Both the position numbers and the translations under genes were made by a program. A stretch of 64,000 nt of DNA from Tieghemostelium lacteum (taxonomy: Eukaryota > Evosea > Eumycetozoa > Dictyosteliales > Raperosteliaceae): the NCBI GenBank assembly GCA_001606155.1, contig LODT01000004.1:1-64000 (forward strand), written 5' to 3'. The stretch's first letter is position 1. Each line of letters starts with the position of its first letter. The notes beneath the pieces are model-generated. The model was not told the origin of the DNA. It was given only the letters and a program-made list of their open reading frames with translations, and ran no database searches. This document shows positions 47,114-59,464 of the stretch, in pieces.

Positions 47114-47752
47114 TGGAAATTTCTGAAGTACTTAATTAATGTAAAAAAAAAATTTCTATTGTGTTTATATGTTATTTCAACACACTGAACTTTGGTATAA
47201 AAATTAATAAAAAATCATTCAAGAAAGTTACTTTAGAGGAAAAATGCAAAAAAAAACTTTTTCATAGAAATTGAAAAATCGAGTTTGGGTCTACTTAGAA
47301 TTTTTAAATTTTTGTAATCATGATTACTTGGTCAAAGTGATGTACAATGATTGGTCTCTCAAATAACAGATTTAATAAATATTTGTGAAGTGAAATTACC
47401 AATCCATTTTTAAGTTTGAACTCCATGTTTATTTTATTTGAAATTTGGGAGCCCTCAATCCACTCATTATTTGATTTCAAAATAAAAAAAAATTAAAAAA
47501 AAAGTCACCTTATCAACCACCCACTTTTTTAAAAAAAAATAAATAATATCTGGTCGGTAATATCTTGTTTATAATACATTGTGGTAGTAGCATTTAATTG
47601 ATTAGTAATCAAATATTTGTACATATTTATTAAACTAAATCTGGTATAATATATAACCTGTATTATATTGGAAATTTCAAAAACACATCAAAATTTTTTT
47701 AACTATTTATTAAATTCTCAATATATTGTACAATACATATAACCAATACAAA
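47114..47752. promoter_or_regulatory. Divergent promoter region, transglutaminase-like / small unknown gene
   Basis: A 639-base AT-rich spacer between two start codons with A runs and short G-rich patches. No gene, RNA or repeat was recognised. Confidence 0.5.
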
Positions 47753-48308
47753 ATGTCAGATGCTGAACAAGAATCAACACCACCAAGTGTAAAAGTAAAG
47801 TGTTAACACCCTCTCTACCATGGTGTATTTATATATAGACTTGATTGATTAATTTTAGGATATATATATATAGAAATTATTAGGTAACTTTCAAAAAGAA
47901 GATAGTAAAACAAATGTAGGATCACCATCAACTGAGAGAAAGATTGGTGGTAGTGGAAGTAGTTTTAGAACATCATCTACCAATTCATTAGGTGGAAGCA
48001 GTGGAAGTATTGGTAAACCTACACATCAAAATATTACAGATACATCATCGATTACCAAAGAAAAAAGTGGTGCTGTTGTTGAAAAGTTTTTAAAAGAAGA
48101 GATTCTTCCAAGTGGACGTGCACCAGGTTCAGTTCACAGATCAGCAATCAATAAACCACCACCAAACGAAAACGACAACAAAGCTTCAAAAATTAATAAA
48201 TTCACTGGTAATCCACATCCAGTATATCAACTAATGTTGGCTGGAAAGAACTTTGAAAGTAGTACCACTAAAAAGAAGATTGTAATTCCACCTTCCTCTG
48301 CATATTAG
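47753..48308 (+). CDS. Small unknown protein, spliced
   Basis: Exons are 47753-47794 and 47874-48308 (GTAAAG donor, TATATAG acceptor, phase 0), giving 158 residues. The second exon has almost no internal ATG and is easily missed. The protein starts MSDAEQESTPPSVK and continues KLLGNFQKEDSKTN. A Ser/Gly-rich middle is followed by a more ordered block (VVEKFLKEEILPSGRAPGSV) and the C-terminal FTGNPHPVYQLMLAGKNFE. I recognise no family. Codon use and the unbroken 145-codon frame support a real gene. It precedes KIFBP on the same strand. Confidence 0.75.
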
Positions 48309-48545
48309 AATATTCAAATTTTAGTTTAATAGCAAAAAAATCAATCCCAAAAGAGTTGGATAATTTATATTTATATTAACAACAATAATAACAAACAAAT
48401 AATAACAATACCGTGTAATCTTATCTATTTAAAGTAAAGTAATCATAATAATAAAACAATAGAAACTACTCTTTTTTTTTTATTAACCCCTTGTTGTTGA
48501 TCAAATTGTTTTTAGTTTTTTTTTAAAAGTTGGTGAACATTGGAG

Positions 48546-50288
48546 ATGATTTCAGAGATATTTCAATTCATTCCAAAAGATAAAGATATTTGGAATGAAA
48601 ATTTAAAAGATATACAATCATTATTAGAGGTTGTGGATGATGATTCAACACCATATGCATCAAAATATAAAGCTATTGAAACAATTGTATGTTTTCTTAA
48701 TTGGAATATAGAAAGAGAAGTTTAGTAATATAGAGATTGGACTTATTAATTAATATAATAGAAATCTACAATTATAGATATTAATAATGAAAATGAAGAT
48801 AATGAAACATTGATTGGAATATTAGAATGTCAATTAGGTATTACCTATATAGATACTGAAGAAGAATCAATTGGATTTGATACCTTATTAAAAGGTACAG
48901 AGAAACTACAAGAGCATAAAAACCTCCTTATTTATATAAAAGCACTACAAAATATAGCTGTAGTTCACATCAATCGTAATGATTTCACAAATGGTGAAGA
49001 ATGTCTATTGGTTACTGAATCACTTATAAAAGAAAACAGACTAAAACAACAGCAACAAAAGGATACCAAACCTCTTCAATCTCTAGAGATTATGAACTAT
49101 TTCTATCAAGCTCAGGTATATGGATTAATGAAGAATGTTAAATTGTCTAGTGGATATTGTTTAAAGACATTGCAATTGCAGGTAAAGTTAAAAGAACAAT
49201 TTGTCTATAGAGAATGGTGTAAGAATGCTTTGTCTGTGGGTGACTACTATTTGGATCAATTTGATTTTGATAGATCTAAACAATGCTTTTTAGCAAGTTT
49301 TCAAGTATACAGACAAATGATTGCTGATAAATCAGAGAGCAATGAAAGTAGTGAAGAGGAACAACAAGAAACTGAAGCTAATATCTATTTGTTTATTGGC
49401 AAATACTTTTTAAGATTTTTAGATACACAAAGGGCTATATCACTAGCACTGAATAATCAAGATGTTAAAGTCACTGAAGAACTAAAGACGATGGTATCTC
49501 AGTTGAGATTTCAGAGAACCGATGTTGAGGATTTATTTCCTGATTTGGGTGACCTAAACCAAGTGTCTACTCATCTGGGTTACAAGGTGGACTTATTTAA
49601 AGTTCAGAATTTTGAACAGGCTAGAGATATATTTCTAAAATCACAACATTTTCTCAATAAGGCTAAGAAGTATTACCAATTGGATGGATTTGTTACAGAG
49701 TATGTGGATTTGATGGAGATGCATTCTGATTTGTATAAATCCTTATTAGCATTCGAAGGTAATCCAGGTAGACAAGTTTCCATACAGAAAAAGAGATTGG
49801 AGCTATTGGAGCCTTTGGTAAAGGAACTTAATCCCCAGTACTACTTTTCAGCATTACAAACCATCTATTTTAGATTGGCAGAAATCAATGGAGAGATTTC
49901 AAAAATCTATGAAATCAAATGTTCAGATATGAGAGAAATCACGGTATACAACGAATTTGTTTTCAAATCCATTCAATATTCTAAACAATTTCTTGCAAAT
50001 TATAATCAAAAAGGTCAGGATAAAGATGCTGCCATTAGAGATGATATCCAAGCTTATATAGTATGTAAACTTCAACTAGCTATAATGTATAGAAATGTTA
50101 AAGGTATGAATAAACTAGTTCATGATAATCTCACTATGGCACTGTCAGTATTCAAATCTGTCATTAAAGATATTGAGGATCATAACCAATACGGCGACCC
50201 CACCAGATTCTCAACCGAAATGAATCTTTGTAAAGAAATGATTAAACTGTTGCCTGAAAAAATCAATTTCCTTGCAAATAAAATATAA
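48546..50288 (+). CDS. kifbp: KIF-binding protein (KBP)
   Basis: KBP binds motor domains of certain kinesins and blocks their microtubule attachment. In animals it also affects mitochondrial and axonal transport. Exons are 48546-48686 and 48762-50288 (GTATGT donor, phase 0), giving 555 residues. The all-helical TPR-like protein is recognised from LGITYIDTEEESIGFDTLLK, FEQARDIFLKSQHFLNKAKK, YYQLDGFVTEYVDLMEMHSD, and especially RLELLEPLVKELNPQYY. The first exon holds YASKYKAIETI, which corresponds to KSKYSARALLE in the human protein. The stop lies only 11 bases from that of the gene on the opposite strand. Confidence 0.92.
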
Positions 50289-50299
50289 AACCTTTTTAT

Positions 50300-51509
50300 T
50301 TAATTTCGATATTCTTCGGGTATATATTGAGTGTACATTATATTGTTCCAGAAATAATCCCCTTTAGGTAAAGGTTCAGAATACCATTGTTCTTTAGTAT
50401 TCAAATTGATATATAAGAATTTTGCATCAAAAGAACCATTTGGGTTCTCAGTGGAATCAGATGCAAATACAGTATTTGTCTCTTCAATTATACTCCAACA
50501 GTATGCGAATGGAATATAGTTTTTATAAACTTGTTCTACAATTTCACCAGTTGTGTAATTTATACCAATTAGATATTGATTTATCATACCAATATCATAA
50601 GTAAATACATAAACCAAATCATCTTGTGGTGAGTAAATCAATTGCCATGGTATCCATTTCACTGGTAGAATTGATACATTATAGGAAACTGATGCACTTT
50701 CAACATTTATAGTAGTTAAATAATTTTGATGTTCATTATACATTGTAGATAATACAAACAATTGTTTATGGTATTTATCATATGTAGTACTTAATCGTTC
50801 ATTTCTAAAGTATGGTAATAAAGTCTATTATAATAATTTTAATAATACTTGTTAATTAACAAAAATTTCAAATAACAATAGTGGATTGTGTTAGTTTTTA
50901 TACATACTTGTCCAACAGGTAAAGATACAAGTGGTTTTCTTTGAATTTTACCAAATGGGTCAGGGAATACTAATATATTTAGAGTTGGAAACCACCAATC
51001 AGAATCAGGGTCATTATTAACATTAAAAGCATATACAATGCCAGTATCCATATCATAATCAAGTGAACGAATTGCCCAACCTCTAGTAGTAGCATTTACT
51101 AGTACCTCAGAGGTATTAACTTGAACAACCGTAACAATTTGTGGTGGTGTAAATATTTGATCATTTGATGATGCAAATATTCCAATTTTGTTAATATAGT
51201 CATATCTGACAAACCATCTAGAACCACCAAAATAACTTTCATCAGTATATAATGTTAAATCACCTGTATTATTATCAAATGATCCCATTGAACAATTGGT
51301 AATTGTAACTATCAAATCATATCAATATATTAACATCTATTACTTTATTCTCAACAGTTCTCAATAATATAAATATACATACAAGGTGGATATACCATTA
51401 TAAAGTAAGGAGCAGTTTCATTAAACTGATTGCTATTAATTACCTTTCCAGCATAAGATATTTGGTAAAATAAAAATGTTACAAATAAACTGATTAGAAT
51501 TTTATTCAT
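50300..51509 (-). CDS. Secreted protein of unknown function
   Basis: Exons, minus strand, are 51509-51383, 51308-50908 and 50824-50300, all in phase (GTATGT donors), giving 350 residues. The N-terminus MNKILISLFVTFLFYQISYA is a clear signal peptide. The mature part has repeated beta-strand segments with aromatic and Gly residues (YDMDTGIVYAFNV, YSPQDDLVYVFTYDIG) and several N-glycosylation sites, suggesting a small beta-propeller-like secreted or surface protein. No retention signal or membrane anchor is seen. I do not recognise a named family. Similar secreted families are common in dictyostelids. Confidence 0.8.
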
Positions 51510-51693
51510 ATTTTATTTCAACGAACCAATCGATAAGTTTTAGTTGAATAAAAAGTATTTGAAATCAATTTTAAAATTTAGTAAAATATCTTATGAATCT
51601 TCCATGCATAAAGTTTCATCAAAAAATCAGATATTTTTGAAAAAGGAATTGAATTACAACATTCGTATTTTTTTGTATATTTATTGGGTACAC

Positions 51694-52794
51694 TTAAGAA
51701 GATGATGTAACTGTACTATTAAGTGGTTCTTTATTTTTAAAAGAGTTTTGTCTTTTCAATTTCTCTTTGTTTGCCCAAGAGGAAATGAATTTTTTGAGTT
51801 GTGGTTTAATAGGTACTTCCATAGTTTCACCGTGTTTTAGTGACTCTGGTAATTGATATGGACCATAAGAGACTCTAATAAGTCTTAAAACTTTTACATT
51901 AAAATGTTCAAATATTGTTCTAATTTCTCTTTTTTTACCTTCATTTAGAGTCACTTTAATCCATGAATTGGATTCAGTTTCCGATTCAATTTCAATTTTT
52001 ACAGGACGATATTTAATTCCGTCAATAACTATACCACGTGTGAGTGCAGTTTTCATAGTATCTGTAACCTTACCAAATATTCTCACACGATACATTTTCT
52101 CAAATTGGTTATCAGGATGCTCTAAATGTCTACTTAGTTCACCATCGTTAGTCAGTAGCAATAACCCTTCTGAATAGTAATCTAATCGACCTACTGGTAT
52201 AATATGCTGTTTATCTAATATTTTCTTTAGAATTGGTAGTAGACATTCTCTACCCTCTGGATCACGTTCAGAAACCAATACTTTTATATTCTTATTGTGT
52301 AACCATATTTTTGGTATTTTTGAACTTATTAATTTACCATCAACCATTATCCTATTAATAGTTGGATCAACCAATAAATCATGATTAAAATCAACAACTT
52401 TACCATCAACAGTAACTCTACCATATCTAATTAAATTCTCAGCCGATCTTCTAGATGCTACACCAGCTCTAGCCAATACCTTTTGAAGTCTATCCTTTTT
52501 AACTTCAACTTGTTGTTCCTCTACATTCACATCATTTTCTATATTTTTATTATTATTATTATTATTTACATTATCACTCTTATTCTTCTTATATATATCT
52601 TTGTTGTAATCTATAATATTCAATTTAAAATCATTTCTATAATCTTTTTTTTTTGTTGATTTGGTAGGTATGGTTCTAGATGTATTCACATTATGTGTTG
52701 AATAAAATGTATAGTCATGTTTTATAATACTATTTATAGTGTGATTATATATTGTATTGCATTTTAAAAATGAATTTCTTAACCCTAATAACAT
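51694..52794 (-). CDS. Mitochondrial RsuA/RluB-type pseudouridine synthase
   Basis: Converts uridine to pseudouridine in rRNA, probably in mitochondria. Single exon, 366 residues. A basic presequence is followed by an S4 RNA-binding domain (RLQKVLARAGVASRRSAENL, then IRYGRVTVDGKVV). The catalytic domain has its nucleophile Asp in GRLDYYSEGLLLLTNDG. LNEGKKREIRTIFEHF and VLRLIRVSYGPYQL are further RsuA/RluB-family blocks. The N-terminal 95 residues contain poly-Asn and are poorly conserved. The exact target uridine cannot be told from sequence. Confidence 0.92.
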   Translation of the reverse strand: MLLGLRNSFLKCNTIYNHTINSIIKHDYTFYSTHNVNTSRTIPTKSTKKKDYRNDFKLNIIDYNKDIYKKNKSDNVNNNNNNKNIENDVNVEEQQVEVKKDRLQKVLARAGVASRRSAENLIRYGRVTVDGKVVDFNHDLLVDPTINRIMVDGKLISSKIPKIWLHNKNIKVLVSERDPEGRECLLPILKKILDKQHIIPVGRLDYYSEGLLLLTNDGELSRHLEHPDNQFEKMYRVRIFGKVTDTMKTALTRGIVIDGIKYRPVKIEIESETESNSWIKVTLNEGKKREIRTIFEHFNVKVLRLIRVSYGPYQLPESLKHGETMEVPIKPQLKKFISSWANKEKLKRQNSFKNKEPLNSTVTSSS

Positions 52795-53129
52795 CGTTGT
52801 TGTTGCAAGAGGGTTAAGGGAAAATAAATAAAAAATGAAATTTTTCGTTATTTAACAAAGCTATCTACGAAAGATGATTTGTATTTTTATTACTTTATTT
52901 AGATTAATTAACACAACTATTCTCACCACACATATGGCTACCAAACAAACATTTCATCAGATAAAAAAAATTACAAAATTTTATAATCATCATTTGTGGT
53001 TAATGTTCTTACAAAAAGTGTGGGTTATTTTACATGTATTATAATATTTGAAATTATTAATATTGGATTTGGTGTGATATAAAAATTTAAAATGTTATTA
53101 TTTCATTTGAATATTGGTGATTATTCGTA
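52795..53129. promoter_or_regulatory. Divergent promoter region, pseudouridine synthase / F-box gene
   Basis: A 335-base spacer between two start codons. A 36-codon open frame starting at 52935 is probably chance. No other signal was recognised. Confidence 0.5.
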
Positions 53130-54704
53130 ATGACAAGTTTTAGACTTCCAAATATTTGTTTATTTAAAATTTTAAATTTGATTTTAGATATTGAATATCT
53201 ACCTCTAAAATATAAGCTTTCATTGTGTAGTATTTCCAAAAGTGTTTTTCAATACATTTCCAAAAGTCAATTTACAACATTGAATTTACTAAAGTATCAG
53301 AATATTCAGTGCACAGAAGTGATAAGACATCTCAGTAGTCCACAATGTGCCATTCAATATATTTACGATTTGAAATTGAATATTGATACCTATTCATCAA
53401 CTGTAAAGGAGCATATAAGAGCTATAGATAAACTTAAAAACTATAAATTAAATTCACTGTACATCATTCAGAAAAACTATAATTTCACATTAAATCTATC
53501 AGATTTATCACCACTTGTAAATCTCAAGGAACTAACTATAAATGTAACTGATTTGATATCATGTCCATTTGTATATTTTGATCCAATGTACATACCAAAA
53601 ATCACCAAGTTAAATCTATTTTTTCTCAGAGTATCTGTAAACTCTCAATTGATACCTAATATAATTCAACTATTGAAACAAGTAGAACAATCTATAGAGG
53701 ATTTATATCTATTTCCAGGTATTAGGAATAATCAGTTATATCAATTCCTTAAAAGTTATGCAGTAGGTAGACTAGTTAAACTTAGAATGAATTCCTATGT
53801 TCCTTTAGATTTGTTACTCAATCAGAAGGAAACTCTTCAAGATTTGGACTTGGGATTTGTCTATCAATCATCTTTCACTATACAATCTAGTATACTGGAA
53901 TTTATAGACCAAAATCAGACACTTCACACTGTATCAGTTTCTATAGGTGACAGTAAAGCATTTAATGCAATGGTTAGAGTTATCAATAGTAAAAAGAATA
54001 TTTTACATTTGTCTATTAGATATCAAGGTAATGGACATAGCACTATATCCAGTCAAGACGGTGCAGGATATTTAGTAAATGGTAAAGAGGAATTTGAATT
54101 CACACATTTACATTCACTAGCATTGACATCAGATTACCATGTCATTGAGAGTTTCTTAATAAGTCTATCAAGACAAACACTATCCACACAAAGTACACTA
54201 AAACACATTGATTTAAAACACTTAAATTTTATCAATTGTTTTGTACTACCAACTTATTCACTAAACTATTTTCTAGCGAGAAATGGTACCATTACCAAAC
54301 TGGAATATGGTTTCAATACAAGTTATCTAACAGAATCTGAATCTGAAATTATCAGCCACTTCATTGCTAATAGTAAAGTCCTACAGGAGATTATATTCAA
54401 TATCTACCAATTTCAAAATAAATTGAGACCTAATAAACTATCTCCAAAACAAACTAAACTCTTTAGTAAACTACACGAATCACCTACCCTGCAATACATT
54501 GAAATCAAACTATATTCCCAGACTTCCAAACCATTAAACAAAATCAAGCATCTACCTAAACACCCATTCATCTTGGTAAAAAAAACGGATAAATCTCTAT
54601 GTTTTGATAGGTATGGTGTAGATTATGATCATAAACCATCAACCATACCAACATCAACAAATAATATATTTAAAAATATTAAAAATAAAATTTTAAAATG
54701 TTGA
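53130..54704 (+). CDS. F-box/LRR-like protein
   Basis: Single-exon protein of 524 residues. The N-terminal F-box-like segment is FRLPNICLFKILNLIL followed by LSLCSISKSVFQYISKS. LRR-like segments follow (LSPLVNLKELTINVTDL, KLVKLRMNSYVPLDLLL). It is a likely SCF adaptor of the same dictyostelid family as the genes at 9460 and 33031. A conserved-looking patch near the C-terminus (LHESPTLQYIEIKLYSQ) resembles an LRR cap. Substrates are unknown. Confidence 0.7.
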   Translation: MTSFRLPNICLFKILNLILDIEYLPLKYKLSLCSISKSVFQYISKSQFTTLNLLKYQNIQCTEVIRHLSSPQCAIQYIYDLKLNIDTYSSTVKEHIRAIDKLKNYKLNSLYIIQKNYNFTLNLSDLSPLVNLKELTINVTDLISCPFVYFDPMYIPKITKLNLFFLRVSVNSQLIPNIIQLLKQVEQSIEDLYLFPGIRNNQLYQFLKSYAVGRLVKLRMNSYVPLDLLLNQKETLQDLDLGFVYQSSFTIQSSILEFIDQNQTLHTVSVSIGDSKAFNAMVRVINSKKNILHLSIRYQGNGHSTISSQDGAGYLVNGKEEFEFTHLHSLALTSDYHVIESFLISLSRQTLSTQSTLKHIDLKHLNFINCFVLPTYSLNYFLARNGTITKLEYGFNTSYLTESESEIISHFIANSKVLQEIIFNIYQFQNKLRPNKLSPKQTKLFSKLHESPTLQYIEIKLYSQTSKPLNKIKHLPKHPFILVKKTDKSLCFDRYGVDYDHKPSTIPTSTNNIFKNIKNKILKC

Positions 54705-55143
54705 GTAATTTGTTGTGTCATAAGAAATATCTTAGATTTTTGATTAATTCAAAGAATAGAATACAATCAAAAAAAATTTTTTAAAAAATATATTATTTTC
54801 AAATTTCTAACAGTCAAAAAAAAAATCTTTCTTTCTTAATTATATTTTACATTATCTGCGAAAGTCATTTGATATAAATTTATGCATCAATAGACCCCCA
54901 TATTTAGATATTTACATTTAATATATTATTTTACAATTTTAAAAATTCAAGTATATACTCTACACATATATACTAGAATCTAAAAATAAAAATTTCAGAT
55001 TTCATCACAGATCTGAGTGGGTTTATAACAATAAGTTTTAACGATAAAAAAACTTAAAAAAAAAAGGAAACAACATCAAAACACAAAAAAACAAGAAGAA
55101 AAACAAATTATTATAGGGTGATTTATTTCTCATATCACTTGCA
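54705..55143. promoter_or_regulatory. Upstream region of the CRIB-gelsolin gene
   Basis: 439 bases of AT-rich DNA with long A and T runs and an A-rich leader before the ATG. It must also hold the 3' end of the F-box gene. Nothing else was recognised. Confidence 0.5.
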
Positions 55144-55210
55144 ATGAATAAATCACCAACTAAAAAAGGAGGTAAATCAAGTAAATCTTCACCTAATCTA
55201 GCATACCACA

Positions 55211-55280
<70 letters not shown>

Positions 55281-58200
55281 TAACAACAATAATAATCCAA
55301 TTATATCCAATGTTAAGAATAAAAGAGTATCAACTCCACCAAGTCCAGGTTCAAAATTAAAACATTTTTTACAGAGATCACTAAGAAGTAGTCCAAAATC
55401 AAAAACCCCATTAACTACTTCTCAACAACAACATTATATTAGTTCACCATTTGGTTTCATTCATCTTACTCATGTTGATTTTGATCCTGATAGTCAAGAG
55501 TTATGTGTATGTTTATGATTATAATATTTGACATATTTTTAAGGAACATCTAAAATTAATACATATTTATTTAATAGGGGTTACCTTTAGAATGGGGACA
55601 AACATTACAAAAATCAGTTGATAAGATGGTCACACATAGAAAAGATAGTACTGCAATGAGATCAATGGATGGTAGTATAGGTAATGGAAATGGTGATTTA
55701 ATACCACCTCCCTTCAAATTAGAACGTGAAGAAGAATCTTTTGAAAAGTTTAATACTATTCTACTAAATAAGGAAAAAGAAAAAGATAGAAAATCATCAC
55801 CTTTAGTAAATATAATATCTAGTATAGGTGGTAGTAGTAATTTAGTGAATAGTTTACAACAACAACAACAGAGTGGTACTAGAAAATCATCACCTATTAA
55901 ATTAATTGACACTCAAGGGTCACTTTCAACTAGTCATTTAATGGTACCTTCTAGTAATAATAATAATAGTCATAGTACTGGAAATAGTCCAAATAACAGT
56001 CCAAACACTCCAACATTTAGTAGTGTTCTAAATCAAAGTAGTACAATATCAAATAGTAGTGCATCAACATCACCAAATGCCTCACCATCAACCTCATTTA
56101 ATAAAGAGGACTTATTGATTTCTCATCCTACTTATATTAGACGTGAACTGCATATTGCATGGAACCAAGACACTGGTCAATTTGAAGGTGTTCCACAGGA
56201 ATGGGAACATTTAATGGCAGAAGTAACCACAGAGAAACAAAGAAAAAAGAATATGGAACAGCGTAAAAAATTAATTAGACAAGAGTCTTCTCAATACGAT
56301 AAAGAGGAGAAACAACGTCGTTTACAACGTGACAAACGTGAGAGATCACGTCTCATTAAAGATGAACGTAGAAAATCAGTTTATGTCGAACGTGGTAAAG
56401 GTGATCCTGTACCTATACAACTACCAACACCACAACAAAAACTCATTAATCAATTTGCTCCTTCACTCTGGCAAATCTCAGGTACACAAATTCTAAAAAC
56501 CAAAAGAATAGCACTCTCTTTGGAGGCAATCTGTAAAAATGATGTTTTTATATTAGATTCTGGTAAGATAATTTACGTGTGGTTCGGTGAGGATTCATCC
56601 CTACAAAAACAAGTTAGAGCATGTTCCATTTCCAATAAGATTAAGTATGATAATCAAACAGTTCTCCTACCAACAATTGAATTTGTAATGGAGAAAATTG
56701 ATTTGGATTTAGAAAAAGATTTCTTTTCCATTTTATATCAATATTCAAATTTAAATAATAATAATAATAATAATACGATACCTAGTGATTTTAAAGTTAC
56801 AAAAATTGGTAATTCAAATGATCAACAATTATCAGAAGAGGAATCATCAACTACTTGGTTGTATAGAGTAAATGAAAATGGTAAAATTAATGTAATTGAA
56901 GATAGACCAATTCTACCAACATTTTTAAATAGTAATACATGTTATATATTGGATTGTGAAACTGATATATTTGTATGGAATGGTAAATATGCACATCAAC
57001 TAAAACAAAAAGCTGCACTTATATTTGCTAGAGAGTTTTTAAATATATTCTCTGGTAGACCAAATTGGGCATCTATACACGTTGTACACCAATCTGAGGA
57101 ACCGTGGTTCTTTAAGGAACGTTTCTTGTATTGGTTAGAAGATGAATCTATTGTTGATAACACCAGACGTAATACAACTGCAATGAGACAAACTGGTGGA
57201 AGTGGTACACGTGCACTATTTTCCAACCCATTACCTATTCCACTTGACAATAACTTCCATGTTGGTGATCTTTTTAATATACCTGATGTATTTCAAAAAT
57301 CTATACAGTCTAGTAGTAACAGTCCTTTGATATCAATGATGCAACATGTCTCTTTAGACATTTGGAAATCTGAAGCAAACTCTTGGAAAAAAGTACCCAA
57401 TGAGATTTACGGTCACTTTGATAGCAATAGATGCTATGTATGTCACCATATTTTCCTAATTGGTGGAAAATATCAGAGTAAAGTTTACTTTTGGCAGGGT
57501 TGTAATGCACCTATTAGATGGTGGATTGTCTTTCAGTTTTTCCTTTACAAAGAGCTATCTGAACATATGAATCAATTAGATGCTCCACCTCCATCCACTG
57601 AATGTCTCACACAATCTAAAGAGTCTATAGAATTTTTAAAATTATTTAAACACATTTTTATTCATCAACATGCTAATCTAAGTAATAACATTAGTGATAC
57701 TGCAACTGATATGACTTCTACAACCGATCAGTCTTCATCACTAATGACTAGCTCATTTATACCTCAATCAATATCCAATTATTCCATGTCGTCAATTTCT
57801 ACAAGTTCATCATTTTCATCATCATCATTGTTGGCTCATGCTATTGGAAATAGTTCGAGTAGTAATCTATTGTTTTCAAACTCTAAATCCATTCTCTATC
57901 AATTGACTAGTATTGGAGGTGGTATAGCTAGTCGTTCTGTACAATTCCGTGAAGGATTTGAAATTTCTTGTCTAAACAGTCGAGATATTTTCATATTCTA
58001 CAGTTTTTCTGCAAAAACAATTTTTGTGTGGTATGGTAAAGGTTCTCCAAAAGACATAAGACCATTCACTAAAAAGATTGCAGAATCCATTCACCAATAC
58101 TACCAAAACATTGAGGAGATATCTAAACAAGATTCAGCACTCATTGTAGAATGTGAAGAAGGTCAAGAACCAACCATCTTTTGGAAACTCTTCTTATCAT

Positions 58201-59420
58201 GTTCGTGTCGTAACCATGAAATCTATCAAAGACTAATGAAATCTCCACATAAACGTGACCTCTATGTATCCAATAACTACTACACCAATTCAGAACTCAA
58301 CAGTACCCAACAAATTAGATTCTATCATGTATTTTATAACCCACGTATAAAAGGTTATGTAATTCTAAGAATCAATCCATTCTGTCAGAATGATCTATGT
58401 GAAGACGATGCATTTATCCTAGACTGTTTCTTTAAACTATTTGTATGGGTAGGTCCAAGCTGTTCAAAGAAAAAGAGAGAATGTGTTGAAAATCTAGCTC
58501 AACAGTATATTCAACATTCCAATGCAGAATCTGAAATTATAATAGTAGAGGCATATCAAGAACCACCTGAATTCAAATCCTACTTCCAAGGATGGTCAAA
58601 TGACCAAGTATTGGTATCCATGAGAAACAATCAACAATCAATCATTGGTGTTGAAGCTGATTATAGATTGATTAACTCTATTGTATCTACATCCAATCTA
58701 GAGGAAAACTATCACCAAGTGGATTCCAGTGACGAACTTGACAGTCCAATTAATTTATCACCTACATCATCACCACCAAATACCTCAATCCTCACACGTG
58801 TCAATACTAATGAAATTGAATCTATGGAACCTTGGGAACTTGACCTTTTACAACAAGTTGAAACCATCATTCCAAAAGAACGAAAAAGAGGTACTACCTC
58901 TCCAATCCTCGATAATAGTGGTAGTAACCATTCTCATCCTTTATCACCACTAAAATATTCAAGTACCATCGCAACAGCAGGTTCAGACGATTCATCAGAT
59001 CTCTCTACTACACCTAGTGATGCTGTTGTCTCTGACTATGAATCTGATGATGAGTATGATTTTGAACTAAGAAAACCCAGTAGAAAATCAATTAATCTCA
59101 GAAAGAAGTCATTCTCTAACTACCAATTCCAAGGTATTTCCATTTCACCAGTTTCCAAAAACAAACTATTAGAATTAGCTCATGTAAATAATGCCAAAGT
59201 CAGAAAAAGAGGTTCTAGTGTCATGGCTCATCATCATCATCTACTAAAACAAATTAAACATAAATCATCCATTTTCTCTCCAAATCACCCTCACAGTGGT
59301 TCAATTGATGCTAAATCAATTCAAGTGCTAAAAGAAGCAAAAGCCTATCAAGAACTAGATGATGAAATTCAAAAAATGGAAACTGAATTTTCAAAAGTAA
59401 TTGATAATGATCCTAATACC

Positions 59421-59464
<44 letters not shown>

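Noticed and set aside
48687-48725. Reading through to include VCFLNWNIEREV in the KIF-binding protein
   Set aside because: A GTATGT donor precedes this segment and an acceptor at 48761 restores the family-like sequence in phase. The extra residues are intron.
52935-53045. 36-codon open frame before the third F-box gene
   Set aside because: Too short and without similarity or context. It is probably chance in the leader region.
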